Assembly: GCF_000876015.1 (NCBI RefSeq)
Contig: NZ_BBQM01000014.1
Span: 124,001-188,000 of the forward strand
Reading direction: 5' to 3'
Length of the DNA stretch: 64,000 nucleotides
Source: Cupriavidus basilensis
GTDB taxonomy: Bacteria; Pseudomonadota; Gammaproteobacteria; Burkholderiales; Burkholderiaceae
Made by a program: the position numbers and the translations under genes. This document shows positions 34,788-44,146 of the stretch, piece after piece (position 1 is the first letter of the stretch; each line of letters starts with the position of its first letter). Below the pieces are notes generated by a model that searched no databases, was not told where the DNA came from, and saw only the letters and a program-made list of their open reading frames with translations.

Positions 34788-35132
34788 CGTCGGGATCCTC
34801 CACGTTTCTGGTCGCCAGATTATGTCCGGCTCCGCGGGGCAGTATCGTGACAATTGTGACAGCGAAATGCCGGCGGAGCGCAGCGGCTCCTAGTCTACTT
34901 CGTCTGGCGGCAGGATGGCGCGTGTGTTGCGCAAGCACCGCATCCCCGGCGTGCCGCGGCAGGGGCGCAGGCAACTTCCACGGCACAAATTCCCGCGGCG
35001 AGTGCAAATGTATTGACATGGCGGCGCGCCGCGCGGGCCAGGACATGACCAATACATTGTAGGCTGCGGGCGGCTGCGCGGGCAGCATCGCGCCGGCTTG
35101 CCATCGGCCGGCGCGTCGCGGCCGGCCCGGCG
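34788..35132. other. 345-bp gene-free region with a spaced inverted repeat
   Basis: No gene is seen between the two minus-strand genes. The notable element is a perfect 9-bp inverted repeat AATGTATTG (35007-35015) / CAATACATT (35050-35058) separated by 34 bases, containing a TTGACA-like hexamer at 35013-35018. The repeat is AT-rich against a GC-rich background. Confidence 0.5.
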
Positions 35133-35831
35133 TCAGAGTCCGCCGGTGTCGAGGCGGATGCCGAGCTCGCCGGCCATCTGCTCGAGCATGGCCTGCAGGC
35201 GCGCGACCTTTTCCTCCAGTTCCCGCTGCGCGGCTTTCATCGCTTCGAACTCGGAGGGCGGCACGGTGTCCTCGCCGTTGCCTTGCGCGGGCGCGTCGTC
35301 CACGCTGACCTCGCCGCACAGCAGATGCATCCAGCGGTGCTCGCGCCCGCCGGGCGCGCGCGGCAGCTTGACCACGCGCGGCGGCTCGGCGGCGGCGAGT
35401 TCGTCGAGGAAGACCTCGACCGAGGAGATGTCGGCGAACGCATGCAGGCGCGCGCTGTTCAGGCGCAGCTCGGCCGCGGTCTGCGGGCCGCGCAGCATCA
35501 GGATGGCGAGCAGCGCGGCGGACTGGCTGGGCACGCCCAGCACGCGCTTCATGTTCTGCTCGAAGCGCGGCACGCGGCTGCTGCTGCCTTCCATCGCCAG
35601 GCTCAGGCGCTTGAGGCCGTCGATGGCGGTGAGCACTTCGTCTTCGGTGGCGTTCATCACTGGCGCGCGCGCGGTCTTCTGGTTGCAGCCGGCGGTGAGC
35701 GCGTTGAGCGAGAGCGGATAGGTGTCGGGCACGGTGTGCTGCTTTTCCAGCAGCACGGCCAGCACGCGCGCCTCGAGCTGGGTCAGGGCGCGGATGGCGG
35801 GGCGTGCGGAGAGATCGGGGGTGGTGTCCAT
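35133..35831 (-). CDS. yceH: YceH family protein (DUF480/UPF0502)
   Basis: A 232-residue protein of the YceH family, built from tandem winged-helix domains. Typical conserved stretches are LEARVLAVLLEKQHTVPDTY, SLNALTAGCNQKTARAPVMN and VPRFEQNMKRVLGV. A coiled-coil tail (EFEAMKAAQRELEEKVARLQ) closes it. The structure suggests DNA binding, but no function is firmly established. ATG 35831 is the natural start. It lies downstream of the MFS transporter gene on the same strand, 170 bases away, and is probably transcribed independently. Confidence 0.9.
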   Translation of the reverse strand: MDTTPDLSARPAIRALTQLEARVLAVLLEKQHTVPDTYPLSLNALTAGCNQKTARAPVMNATEDEVLTAIDGLKRLSLAMEGSSSRVPRFEQNMKRVLGVPSQSAALLAILMLRGPQTAAELRLNSARLHAFADISSVEVFLDELAAAEPPRVVKLPRAPGGREHRWMHLLCGEVSVDDAPAQGNGEDTVPPSEFEAMKAAQRELEEKVARLQAMLEQMAGELGIRLDTGGL

Positions 35832-36001
35832 GAGTGGCGTTGCTCGGTGAGGCGGCTGCGGGCCGCGCGGCGGATGCGCGCGGGCCCGGAGGCAGCGGTT
35901 TTGCGAGCCATATGATAGCCGCCCGGGCGCGTCTTCCCGCCGGAGCCGGCCATGCGGCGAAGCGGGCAGGACATGCGCGGCCCGCGCCGCGCGGGGCCGC
36001 G

Positions 36002-37327
36002 TCAGTCGCGCGAGGCCAGCGTGCGGTTGATGCCCAGCGCCAGCAGCGTGCAGGCGGCGCCGGACAGAAGATAGACGCTCACCGCCACCAGCCCGAACTC
36101 GACCGACAGCCCCAGTGCCACCAGCGGCGCGAAGGCCGCGCCGAACAGCCATGCGAAGTCGGAGGTCAGCGCCGCGCCGGTATAGCGGTAGCGGCTCTCG
36201 AAGTTCGAGGTGACGGCGCCCGCGGCCTGTCCGTAGGACAGGCCCAGCAGCCCGAAGCCGATCAGGATGAACAGGTCCTGCCGCGCCGCGCTGCCGCCCA
36301 TCAGGAACGGCGCGAACAGGCTGAAGATGGCGATCAGCGTGGCCATCAGGCCGAGCGTGGTGCGCCGGCCGATGCGGTCCGCGATCACGCCCGAGGCGAT
36401 GGTGCCGAGCACGGCGACGCCGGCGCCGATGATCTGCACCACCAGCACGTCGCTCACGTCCTGCGTGCCGTGCACCGCCACCCACGACAGCGGGAACACC
36501 GTGACGAGGTGGAACAGCGCATAGCTGGCCAGCGCCGCGAACGCGCCGAGGAACAGGTTGTAGCCCTGGTCGCGCGCGATCACGATGGGGCTGATCGGCT
36601 CCAGCTCGCCTTCGTCCAGCAGTTGCGTGTACTCCTGCGTCACCACCAGCCGCAGCCGCGCGAACAGCGCCACCACGTTGATGGCGAAGGCCACGTAGAA
36701 CGGATAGCGCCAGCCCCATTCGAGAAATTCCTCGATGTCGAGGCTGGTGCGCAGGAACAGGAACAGCGAGCCCGCGATGAAGAAGCCGATCGGCGCGCCG
36801 AGCTGCCCCAGCATCGAATACCAGCCGCGCCGCTGCGGTGGCGCGTTGAGCGCCAGCAGCGAAGGCAGGCCGTCCCACGAGCCGCCGAAGCCGATGCCCT
36901 GCAGCACGCGGAAGCACGCCAGCAGGATGATGGACTCGCGCCCGAGCGTGTCGTAGCCCGGCAGGAAGGCGATGCCGGCGGTGGCCGTGCCGAGCGCGAA
37001 CAGCGCCGCGGTGAGCTTGATGCCGCGCCCCCAGCGCCGCTGGATCACCATGAACAGCGTGGTGCCGAACGGGCGCGCGATGAAGGCGAAGGAGAAGACC
37101 GTGAAGGACAGCAGCAGGCCTTCCACGCGCCCGGCGAACGGGAAGAACACCGCCGGGAAGACCAGCACCGAGGCGATGCCGTAGACGAAGAAATCGAAGT
37201 ATTCGGAGGCCCGGCCGATGACCACGCCGGTGGCGATCTCGCCCGGCGCGACCCTGGCATGGTGCGCGGCCTCCTGGGCCGAGGGTGCTGACGACGGGTC
37301 GTGCTGGTGAGCGATGCTGGACATCAT
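36002..37327 (-). CDS. MFS transporter, metabolite:H+ symporter (MHS) type
   Basis: A 441-residue major facilitator with twelve predicted membrane helices. The MHS-branch signature is clear: GVVIGRASEYFDFFVYGIAS at the first helix, ARPFGTTLFMVIQRRWGRG between helices 2 and 3, and ADRIGRRTTLG between helices 8 and 9. Members carry carboxylates, osmolytes or shikimate-like acids with protons; the substrate here cannot be told. It is divergent from the cyo operon and shares a 151-bp control region containing three AGTGCCA boxes. ATG 37327 is used; 37324 is equally possible. Confidence 0.88.
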   Translation of the reverse strand: MMSSIAHQHDPSSAPSAQEAAHHARVAPGEIATGVVIGRASEYFDFFVYGIASVLVFPAVFFPFAGRVEGLLLSFTVFSFAFIARPFGTTLFMVIQRRWGRGIKLTAALFALGTATAGIAFLPGYDTLGRESIILLACFRVLQGIGFGGSWDGLPSLLALNAPPQRRGWYSMLGQLGAPIGFFIAGSLFLFLRTSLDIEEFLEWGWRYPFYVAFAINVVALFARLRLVVTQEYTQLLDEGELEPISPIVIARDQGYNLFLGAFAALASYALFHLVTVFPLSWVAVHGTQDVSDVLVVQIIGAGVAVLGTIASGVIADRIGRRTTLGLMATLIAIFSLFAPFLMGGSAARQDLFILIGFGLLGLSYGQAAGAVTSNFESRYRYTGAALTSDFAWLFGAAFAPLVALGLSVEFGLVAVSVYLLSGAACTLLALGINRTLASRD

Positions 37328-37340
37328 CAGGCCTTGTCGT

Positions 37341-37400
37341 AGTGCCACACTCCTTTAAGAATGGCACTTCTTTGACTACAGTGCCATAGGAAAATATGCA
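37341..37400 (+). promoter_or_regulatory. Divergent control region with three AGTGCCA boxes and the cyo promoter
   Basis: AGTGCCA occurs at 37341-37347 and 37380-37386, and its complement TGGCACT at 37362-37368. Each is flanked by T/C on its 3' side (AGTGCCAY). The first two form an inverted pair 21 bp centre to centre, two helical turns. A candidate promoter for cyoA, TTGACT (37372-37377), 17 bp, TATGCA (37395-37400), has the third box in its spacer. This suggests repression of cyo and possibly of the divergent transporter. The binding protein is unknown. Confidence 0.55.
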
Positions 37401-37478
37401 GTGTCGGAAAGCTTGATTCTCGAAGTATGATGTTGCCCATGCCAGCCCACCGGCGTTCCAACGATCACTTGGACGGCT

Positions 37479-38570
37479 ATGCATTTGCGTACACGGATAG
37501 TGCCATCCCGCTACGTCAAGCGCGGATTCCTACTTTCGGCTGCCTTGCTGTTGACGGGTTGCAGTGCCGTGCTGATGGCCCCGTCCGGCGACCTCGCGGT
37601 CAGGCAGCGTGATCTAATCATCATCTCGACCGGCCTGATGCTGTTGATCATCGTGCCGGTGATCATCCTCACACTGCTGTTCGCCTGGCGCTACCGCGCC
37701 TCCAACCGCGCCGCCACCTACGAGCCCGACTGGGACCACTCCACGCTGCTCGAACTGGTGATCTGGTCCGCGCCGCTGCTCATCATCATCGCGCTCGGCG
37801 CGATCACCTGGGTCAGCACGCACAAGCTCGACCCGTACCAGCCGCTGTCGCGCATCGACGCCGAGCGCGGCGTGCCCACCGGCACCGAGCCGCTCACCGT
37901 GGAAGTGGTGGCGCTGGACTGGAAGTGGCTCTTCCTGTATCCCGACCAGGGCATCGCCACCGTCAACGAACTGGTGGCGCCGGTGGACCATCCGATCCGC
38001 TTCAAGCTCACCGCGTCGAGCGTGATGAACTCCTTCTTCATCCCCGCGCTGGCCGGGCAGGTCTACGCCATGCCGGGCATGGAGACCAAGCTCCATGCGA
38101 TCATCAACGCGCCCGGCGTGTACGAAGGCTTCTCCGCCAACTACAGCGGCGCGGGCTTCTCCGGCATGTACTTCAAGTTCCACGGCGTGAGCAACGAGGA
38201 ATTCGAGCGCTGGGTCAGGCAGGCCAAGGCCGGCGGCGGCGCGCTCACGCGCGAGACCTACCTCAGGCTCGAGCAGCCCAGCGAGCGCGAGCCGGTGCGC
38301 CGCTACGCCAGCGTGGACCCGGCGCTGTACGGCGCCATCCTCAACCGCTGCGTGGAAGCGGGCAAGCCGTGCATCAAGGACATGATGCCGATGACCGGGC
38401 AGGCCACGCGCCAGGCGCAGCGGGCGCAGCCGGTGCCATCGGTACGGCTGGGGCCGGGGCAGGGCGAGTATGCGCTGGCCTCGCTGCAGCGGGACCGCGC
38501 GCCATTCGGCGAGATCTGCACCGCGAGCGACCCGACCGGCTCCGGTTCCGCCAAAGCCCTGCCGCGCTGA
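37479..38570 (+). CDS. cyoA: Quinol oxidase subunit II
   Basis: Subunit II (363 residues) of a heme-copper quinol oxidase. A lipoprotein-type signal with lipobox LTGC is followed by two membrane helices and a cupredoxin domain. The CuA ligands of cytochrome c oxidases are absent: the region reads NYSGAGFSGMYFKFHG where two cysteines would be expected. It is therefore a quinol-type subunit. Conserved VEVVALDWKWLFLYP and FFIPALAGQVYAMPGM agree with CyoA. First gene of a cyoABCD-SURF1 operon, about 70 bases before cyoB. Confidence 0.95.
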   Translation: MHLRTRIVPSRYVKRGFLLSAALLLTGCSAVLMAPSGDLAVRQRDLIIISTGLMLLIIVPVIILTLLFAWRYRASNRAATYEPDWDHSTLLELVIWSAPLLIIIALGAITWVSTHKLDPYQPLSRIDAERGVPTGTEPLTVEVVALDWKWLFLYPDQGIATVNELVAPVDHPIRFKLTASSVMNSFFIPALAGQVYAMPGMETKLHAIINAPGVYEGFSANYSGAGFSGMYFKFHGVSNEEFERWVRQAKAGGGALTRETYLRLEQPSEREPVRRYASVDPALYGAILNRCVEAGKPCIKDMMPMTGQATRQAQRAQPVPSVRLGPGQGEYALASLQRDRAPFGEICTASDPTGSGSAKALPR

Positions 38571-38642
38571 CGCGGCCCGGCCCGACGCGATGACGCGAGC
38601 GCCGAAAAAGAATCCTGCAACAATGCCCCTGCGGCCCTGGTG

Positions 38643-40649
38643 ATGACAATGCTCGAGCACGATCTTACCCAGCTGGTATTCGGCCGCCTGACCTGGGAGG
38701 CGATTCCCTACCACGAGCCCATCCTGCTGGCGACCTTCGCCGTGGTGGCGGTCGGCGGGCTGGCGCTGGTCGGCGTGCTGACCTACTTCCGCGCGTGGGG
38801 CTACCTGTGGCGCGAATGGTTCACCAGCATCGACCACAAGAAGATCGGCATCATGTACATCGTGCTCGGCATCGTCATGCTGCTGCGCGGCTTCGCCGAT
38901 GCCATCATGATGCGCGCGCAGCAGGCGGTGGCCTTCGGCGATTCGGCCGGCTACCTGCCGCCGCACCACTACGACCAGATCTTCACCGCGCACGGCGTGA
39001 TCATGATCTTCTTCGTGGCCATGCCGCTGGTCACGGGCTTCATGAACTTCGTGGTGCCGCTGCAGATCGGCGCGCGCGACGTGGCCTTTCCCTTCCTCAA
39101 CAACTTCAGCTTCTGGATGACGGTGGGCGGCGTGGTGCTGGTGATGATGTCGCTGTTCGTCGGCGAGTTCGCGCGCACCGGCTGGCTGGCCTATCCGCCG
39201 CTCTCCGGCATCCTGCAGAGCCCCGACGTGGGCGTGGACTACTACATCTGGTCGCTGCAGGTGGCGGGGCTGGGCACGCTGCTGTCCGGCATCAACCTGC
39301 TGGTGACGATCGTCAAGATGCGCGCGCCCGGCATGACGCTGATGAAGATGCCGATCTTCACCTGGACCTCGCTGTGCACCAACGTGCTGATCATCGCCGC
39401 GTTCCCGGTGCTCACCGCGGTGCTGGCGCTGCTGGCGCTGGACCGCTACGTCGGCACCAACTTCTTCACGGCGGACCTCGGCGGCAACGCCATGATGTAC
39501 ATCAACCTGGTCTGGATCTGGGGGCACCCCGAGGTCTACATCCTGGTGCTGCCCGCGTTCGGCATCTTCTCCGAAGTGGTGTCTACCTTCTGCGGCAAGC
39601 GGCTGTTCGGCTATGCGTCGATGGTGTACGCCACGGTGGTGATCACGGTGCTGTCGTACCTGGTGTGGCTGCACCACTTCTTCACGATGGGCTCGGGCGC
39701 GAGCGTCAACTCGTTCTTCGGCATCACCACCATGATCATCTCGATCCCGACCGGGGCCAAGATCTTCAACTGGCTGTTCACCATGTACCACGGGCGCATC
39801 CGCTTCGAGGTGCCGATGCTGTGGACGGTCGGCTTCATGGTGACGTTCGTCATCGGCGGCATGACCGGCGTGCTGCTGGCGGTGCCGCCGGCGGACTTCT
39901 CGCTGCACAACAGCCTGTTCCTGATCGCCCACTTCCACAACGTGATCATCGGCGGCGTGCTGTTCGGGCTGATGGCCGGCATCAGCTACTGGTTCCCCAA
40001 GGCGTTCGGCTTCAAGCTCGACCCGTTCTGGGGCAGGTGCTCGTTCTGGTTCTGGCTGGTCGGCTTCTACGTCGCCTTCATGCCGCTGTACGTGCTCGGC
40101 CTGATGGGCGTGACCCGGCGCATGAACCATTTCCAGGATGCCTCGCTGCAGATCTGGTTCCAGATCGCCGCGTTCGGCGCGCTGCTGATCGCCTGCGGCA
40201 TCGGCTGCTTCCTGATCCAGCTGTTCGTGAGCTTCCGCCGCCGCGAGGAACTGCGCGACACCACCGGCGACCCGTGGAACGGCCGCACGCTGGAGTGGTC
40301 CACGTCCTCGCCGCCGCCGCAGTACAACTTCGCCTTCACGCCGCTGATCCACGACAACGACGCCTGGTGGCAGATGAAGCAGCTCGGCTACCAGCGCCCG
40401 CAGCAGGGCTTCATCCCGATCCACATGCCGAAGAACACCAGCGCCGGCATCATCCTCGCGGGGCTGAGCACGCTGATGGGCTTCGCGCTGATCTGGCACA
40501 TGTGGCTGATCGTGGCGCTGGCGTTCATCGCCCTGCTGGCGGTGGCGATCGGCCACACCTTCAACTACAAGCGCGACTACTACATCCCGGCCGACACCGT
40601 CGTCCGTACCGAGGCAGAGCGCTCGCGCCTGCTTGCCACTCATGGTTGA
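38643..40649 (+). CDS. cyoB: Quinol oxidase subunit I
   Basis: Catalytic subunit I (about 668 residues) holding the low-spin heme and the heme-copper oxygen-reduction site; it pumps protons. Diagnostic stretches are [16 protein letters not shown] (heme ligand and channel region), [17 protein letters not shown] (CuB histidine and cross-linked tyrosine region), WLHHFFTMG (paired CuB histidines) and [14 protein letters not shown] (heme histidines). Fifteen or so membrane helices fit the CyoB pattern. The start is uncertain among GTG 38640, ATG 38643 and ATG 38649; no strong ribosome-binding site decides. Confidence 0.96.
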   Translation: MTMLEHDLTQLVFGRLTWEAIPYHEPILLATFAVVAVGGLALVGVLTYFRAWGYLWREWFTSIDHKKIGIMYIVLGIVMLLRGFADAIMMRAQQAVAFGDSAGYLPPHHYDQIFTAHGVIMIFFVAMPLVTGFMNFVVPLQIGARDVAFPFLNNFSFWMTVGGVVLVMMSLFVGEFARTGWLAYPPLSGILQSPDVGVDYYIWSLQVAGLGTLLSGINLLVTIVKMRAPGMTLMKMPIFTWTSLCTNVLIIAAFPVLTAVLALLALDRYVGTNFFTADLGGNAMMYINLVWIWGHPEVYILVLPAFGIFSEVVSTFCGKRLFGYASMVYATVVITVLSYLVWLHHFFTMGSGASVNSFFGITTMIISIPTGAKIFNWLFTMYHGRIRFEVPMLWTVGFMVTFVIGGMTGVLLAVPPADFSLHNSLFLIAHFHNVIIGGVLFGLMAGISYWFPKAFGFKLDPFWGRCSFWFWLVGFYVAFMPLYVLGLMGVTRRMNHFQDASLQIWFQIAAFGALLIACGIGCFLIQLFVSFRRREELRDTTGDPWNGRTLEWSTSSPPPQYNFAFTPLIHDNDAWWQMKQLGYQRPQQGFIPIHMPKNTSAGIILAGLSTLMGFALIWHMWLIVALAFIALLAVAIGHTFNYKRDYYIPADTVVRTEAERSRLLATHG

Positions 40650-41298
40650 TATCGCCACCCCCTACGGCCCGGACAGCATGAGCGCGCAGGCGGCCCCGCG
40701 CGAGGCGCAGCTGCGCTTCTATGAAACCACCGAGGTGCACCCGCAGAACGGCACGCTGCTCGGCTTCTGGCTCTACCTGATGAGCGACTGCCTCATCTTC
40801 GCCAGCCTGTTCGCCGTCTACGGCGTGGTGGGCCGGCGCTATGCCGGCGGCCCGACCGGCGCGGAGCTGTTCGAGCTGCCGCTGGTGGCGCTCAACACCA
40901 CCTTCCTGCTGCTGTCGTCGATCACGTATGGCTTCGCCATGCTGGAAATGCAGAAGGCGCGCACCAGCCAGACGCAGTGGTGGCTGGCCATCACCGGCGT
41001 GCTGGGCGCGGCCTTCCTCGGCATCGAGATGTACGAATTCGCGCACCTCGTGCACGAAGGCGCCGGGCCGCAGCGCAGCGCGTTCCTGTCGTCGTTCTTC
41101 ACGCTGGTCGGCACGCACGGGCTGCACGTGACCGTGGGCATCGTGTGGCTGGTCACGCTGATGGTGCAGGTCGGCAAGTACGGGCTGATCCACGAGAACA
41201 AGCGCCGCCTGATGTGCCTGTCCATGTTCTGGCACTTTCTCGACGTGGTCTGGATCGGCGTGTTCACCTTCGTCTACCTGATGGGAGTCCTGCCATGA
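40642..41298 (+). CDS. cyoC: Quinol oxidase subunit III
   Basis: Subunit III (218 residues), five membrane helices, supporting the stability of subunit I. Recognisable CyoC stretches include [38 protein letters not shown] and [19 protein letters not shown]. The ATG at 40642 overlaps the cyoB stop by eight bases and its TGA overlaps the cyoD ATG as ATGA, so the operon is translationally coupled. Confidence 0.95.
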   Translation: MVDIATPYGPDSMSAQAAPREAQLRFYETTEVHPQNGTLLGFWLYLMSDCLIFASLFAVYGVVGRRYAGGPTGAELFELPLVALNTTFLLLSSITYGFAMLEMQKARTSQTQWWLAITGVLGAAFLGIEMYEFAHLVHEGAGPQRSAFLSSFFTLVGTHGLHVTVGIVWLVTLMVQVGKYGLIHENKRRLMCLSMFWHFLDVVWIGVFTFVYLMGVLP

Positions 41299-41711
41299 AC
41301 GCGCACGACAATACGCTGGCCGGCGGCGCCGGCGCGCACGGCCACGATGGCCACGACGGCCACGGACACCATGACGACGAAGGGTTCCACGCCACCTTCG
41401 GCGGCTACATGACCGGCTTCGTGCTCGCCGTGCTGCTGACCGCGGTGCCGTTCTGGCTGGTCATGGCCAACGTGTTCGACAAGTCCCGGACCACGGCGCT
41501 GGTGCTGCTGGCGTGCGCCGCCGTGCAGATCGTCGTGCACATGATTTACTTCCTGCACATGAACTTCAAGTCCGAGGGTGGCTGGACCATGCTGGCCCTG
41601 ATCTTCACCATCGTGCTCGTCGTGATCGCGCTGAGCGGCTCGCTCTGGGTGATGTTCCACCTGGATCAGAATATGATGCCGGCTATGCACGACACGAAGA
41701 ACCTACCTTGA
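41295..41711 (+). CDS. cyoD: Quinol oxidase subunit IV
   Basis: Subunit IV (138 residues), three membrane helices. The first 30 residues are unusually rich in His, Gly and Asp (GAHGHDGHDGHGHHDDEG), a likely metal-binding or simply hydrophilic tail absent from E. coli CyoD. The core matches the family (FGGYMTGFVLAVLLTAVPFW, QIVVHMIYFLHMN, WVMFHLDQNM). Stop overlaps the TTG start of the SURF1 gene. Confidence 0.93.
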   Translation: MNAHDNTLAGGAGAHGHDGHDGHGHHDDEGFHATFGGYMTGFVLAVLLTAVPFWLVMANVFDKSRTTALVLLACAAVQIVVHMIYFLHMNFKSEGGWTMLALIFTIVLVVIALSGSLWVMFHLDQNMMPAMHDTKNLP

Positions 41712-42568
41712 ACGCAACTCGACACCCCCAGCCCCAGCCAGCCACCGGCGCCGCGAGCGCCCAGCCGTCCGCTTCCCCGCGCCGCACCGGCGCTCTCGTG
41801 GTGTTTGCCGTCCTGGCGGCATTCGCCTTTTCCGTCCTGGTCGGGCTCGGTACCTGGCAGGTCCAGCGCCGCGCCTGGAAGCTCGACCTGATCGAGCGCG
41901 TCAACGCGCGCGTGCACGCGCCACCGGTGGCGGCGCCCGATCTCGCGCAATGGCCGCAGGTCAGCGTGGCCGGCGACGAATACAAGCACGTGCGCGTGTC
42001 CGGCACCTTCCTCAACGACCGCGAGACGCTGGTCCAGGCCGTGACCGACCTGGGCGGCGGCTTCTGGGTGGTCACGCCGCTGCGCATGGCTGACGGCAGC
42101 GTGGTGCTGGTCAACCGCGGCTTCGTGCCGCCCGAGCGCGCCGAGCGCGCTACCCGCAGCCAGTACGACCCGCCCGGCGAGACCACCGTCACCGGCCTGC
42201 TGCGCATCAGCGAGCCCGGCGACGCCTTCCTGCGCCACAACGACCCGGCGGCCAACCGCTGGTACAACCGCGATGTGCCCGCCATCGCCGCGGCGCGCGG
42301 CCTGCAGAACGTGGCGCCGTATTTCATCGACGCCGATGCGGCGGCCGGCGCCGCGCCCGCGGTCAATGGCGCGGCGGCCGACCCCGAAGGCAGCGTGCCG
42401 CGCCAGCAGGACGGCGAGCGCACGTGGCCGGTCGGCGGGCTGACCGTGATCTCCTTCCACAACAGCCACCTCGGCTACGCCATCACGTGGTACGGGCTGG
42501 CGCTGATGGTGGCGCTGGGCGCCTTCCTGGTCGGCCGGCAGGAGTACCGCCGGCGCAAGGGGATGTGA
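41708..42568 (+). CDS. SURF1-family oxidase assembly protein
   Basis: A 286-residue inner-membrane assembly factor of the SURF1/Shy1 family. Two membrane helices, one near the N-terminus (VLAAFAFSVLVGLGTWQVQR with the conserved GTWQ..R) and one at the C-terminus (HLGYAITWYGLALMVALGAF), enclose a periplasmic domain with VNRGFVPPE. SURF1 helps insert heme into subunit I. It starts with TTG inside the cyoD stop (TTGA), so it belongs to the cyo operon, where one would more often find cyoE (heme O synthase). This suggests a heme-a-type quinol oxidase or a dedicated quinol-oxidase SURF1 as in Paracoccus. Confidence 0.92.
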   Translation: MNATRHPQPQPATGAASAQPSASPRRTGALVVFAVLAAFAFSVLVGLGTWQVQRRAWKLDLIERVNARVHAPPVAAPDLAQWPQVSVAGDEYKHVRVSGTFLNDRETLVQAVTDLGGGFWVVTPLRMADGSVVLVNRGFVPPERAERATRSQYDPPGETTVTGLLRISEPGDAFLRHNDPAANRWYNRDVPAIAAARGLQNVAPYFIDADAAAGAAPAVNGAAADPEGSVPRQQDGERTWPVGGLTVISFHNSHLGYAITWYGLALMVALGAFLVGRQEYRRRKGM

Positions 42569-42574
42569 GGCGGG

Positions 42575-42604
42575 GCCGGCGTCCCGACGCATCGGGACGC
42601 CGGC
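42575..42604. terminator. Stem-loop between convergent genes
   Basis: A perfect 13-bp stem GCCGGCGTCCCGA (42575-42587), loop CGCA, complement at 42592-42604. It lies between the SURF1 stop and the stop of the opposing gene. No T-tract follows on either strand, so it may act as a factor-assisted or bidirectional terminator or an mRNA 3' stabiliser. Confidence 0.6.
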
Positions 42605-42623
42605 CAGCACATCCGCCGGGGCC

Positions 42624-44072
42624 CTAGCCGACCGTGGCCTCGAACACGCGGCGGTAGTTGCCGCCCAGGATCATGCCCGTTTCCTGCTGGGTGAAGCCCG
42701 CGGCGACCAGCGCGTCGCCCAGCGAGGGCAGCTGCTCGTAGCCGGTGAAGACCGGCGGCGAGATGAAGCCGAGCATGTCGGTGCCCAGGCCGACGTGCGC
42801 CACGCCCACCACGTCCGCCATGCGCTTGACGCCTTCGGCCATCGCTTGCAGGCTGTGGAAGGTGCCCGCGCTCGGCCACACGCCGATCACGCCGCCGGTG
42901 CCGGCGATGGCGCGCGCATGGTCCGGCGAGATCAGCCGGCTGCGCGTGCCCGGGTGCGTGGCCAGCGCCGTGTGCGAGATCACCAGCGGCTTGCTCGACG
43001 CCGCCGCCGCGCGCTTGACGAGGTCGTAGGTGCCGTGCGCCACGTCCACCACGATGCCCAGCGCATTGCAGCGCCGCACCACCGCGGCGCCGAAGTCCGT
43101 CAGGCCGCCGTGCACCGGCGTCTCGGTCTGGATGTCGCCCAGTTCGTTGACGCGGTAGTGCGTCAGCTGCAGATGGCGCAACTGGTACATCGCATGCGCC
43201 TCGTCCACGCGCTCCAGCCGGCCTTCCAGGAAATCGGCGCCCTCCGCCGCGATGATCGCGCACGGGCCGGCGTGGCCCTGCGCCGCCAGCGTGGCCGCGC
43301 TGGTGACGACCTGCATGCGCTCGCGCGCCACCAGCTCGTGCGCGCGCGCGAATTCGGTGCGGCCCAGCGCGTAGAGCTCGCCCTCCTGCGGCGTGCGCCA
43401 GGCCTCGAAGCGCATGCGGTTGGCCGACACGCGCGTGACCGTGGTGTCGGTGACGATGGCCAGGCAGATCACGTTCATGCCGCCCGCGCGCATCGGCGCG
43501 GCCAGCGGCAGGAACGGCCGGCGCGCGCCGATGGCCGGATCGCGCGAGACGATCACGCGGCCGGCGTGGCTGTGCATGTCGATGGTCAGCGCGTCGGCGG
43601 CCGGTTGCCACCTGGCCGGCGCGTTGGCCGGCTGCGCGTTGCCGGCCGCATCGGCCTGCCCTTCGGTGTAACCGGCGAACCGTCCTGGCGCGCAGGCCGC
43701 GAGGCCGAGCGCCGCGCCGGAGGCCAGGAACACGCGCCGGCTCATGGTGCCGGCGGCGGGCGCGGCGAGCGGCTGCGCGTCGCGCAACTGGTAGCGCCAT
43801 CCCGCCGGATCGTCCAGCAGGCGCACCAGGCGGCCGCGCAGGCCGACTGCCTGCGCCGGCAAGGCCAGCGGGCCGGCGGCGTAGACCTCGACGCAGGCCC
43901 GCGGATCGCGCGGCACGCAGCCGCCGCAACAGGGCGGCTCGGCCGCCAGCAGGAAATAGTCGGCGGCCTGTGCCTCGGGATCGAGGGGGATTATCCAGCC
44001 GCCGAGTTCGACCGTTGCGCCGTCGAGCGCGTCGGCATTGCCGTTCCGGATCGTCGTCCAGTCGATCTGCAT
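42624..44072 (-). CDS. M19 membrane-dipeptidase-like enzyme with N-terminal extension
   Basis: A 482-residue frame in two parts. Residues 110 to the end are a renal-dipeptidase (M19) type amidohydrolase with the metal motif DMHSHAGR, then [33 protein letters not shown] and LGTDMLGF. This part opens with a twin-arginine/lipoprotein-like signal ([18 protein letters not shown]). Residues 1-109 are a separate small domain ([34 protein letters not shown]) resembling DUF3299-type metal-binding proteins. An export signal in mid-protein is odd: either an internal ATG at 43745 is used for the exported enzyme, or two genes have fused. The internal site lacks an obvious ribosome-binding sequence. Confidence 0.8.
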   Translation of the reverse strand: MQIDWTTIRNGNADALDGATVELGGWIIPLDPEAQAADYFLLAAEPPCCGGCVPRDPRACVEVYAAGPLALPAQAVGLRGRLVRLLDDPAGWRYQLRDAQPLAAPAAGTMSRRVFLASGAALGLAACAPGRFAGYTEGQADAAGNAQPANAPARWQPAADALTIDMHSHAGRVIVSRDPAIGARRPFLPLAAPMRAGGMNVICLAIVTDTTVTRVSANRMRFEAWRTPQEGELYALGRTEFARAHELVARERMQVVTSAATLAAQGHAGPCAIIAAEGADFLEGRLERVDEAHAMYQLRHLQLTHYRVNELGDIQTETPVHGGLTDFGAAVVRRCNALGIVVDVAHGTYDLVKRAAAASSKPLVISHTALATHPGTRSRLISPDHARAIAGTGGVIGVWPSAGTFHSLQAMAEGVKRMADVVGVAHVGLGTDMLGFISPPVFTGYEQLPSLGDALVAAGFTQQETGMILGGNYRRVFEATVG

Positions 44073-44146
44073 GCGGAGTCCCCTGGTGTGGCCGGCGCCG
44101 CGCCGGCCGCGCTATGGAGGATAGCCGTTCGGGCCCCGCTTGTGCG

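Noticed and set aside
37614..40658. Long minus-strand open frame of about 1000 codons opposite cyoA and cyoB
   Set aside because: Antisense shadow; composition is dominated by His, Asp, Arg and Gln with no domain, and the plus strand encodes clear oxidase subunits.
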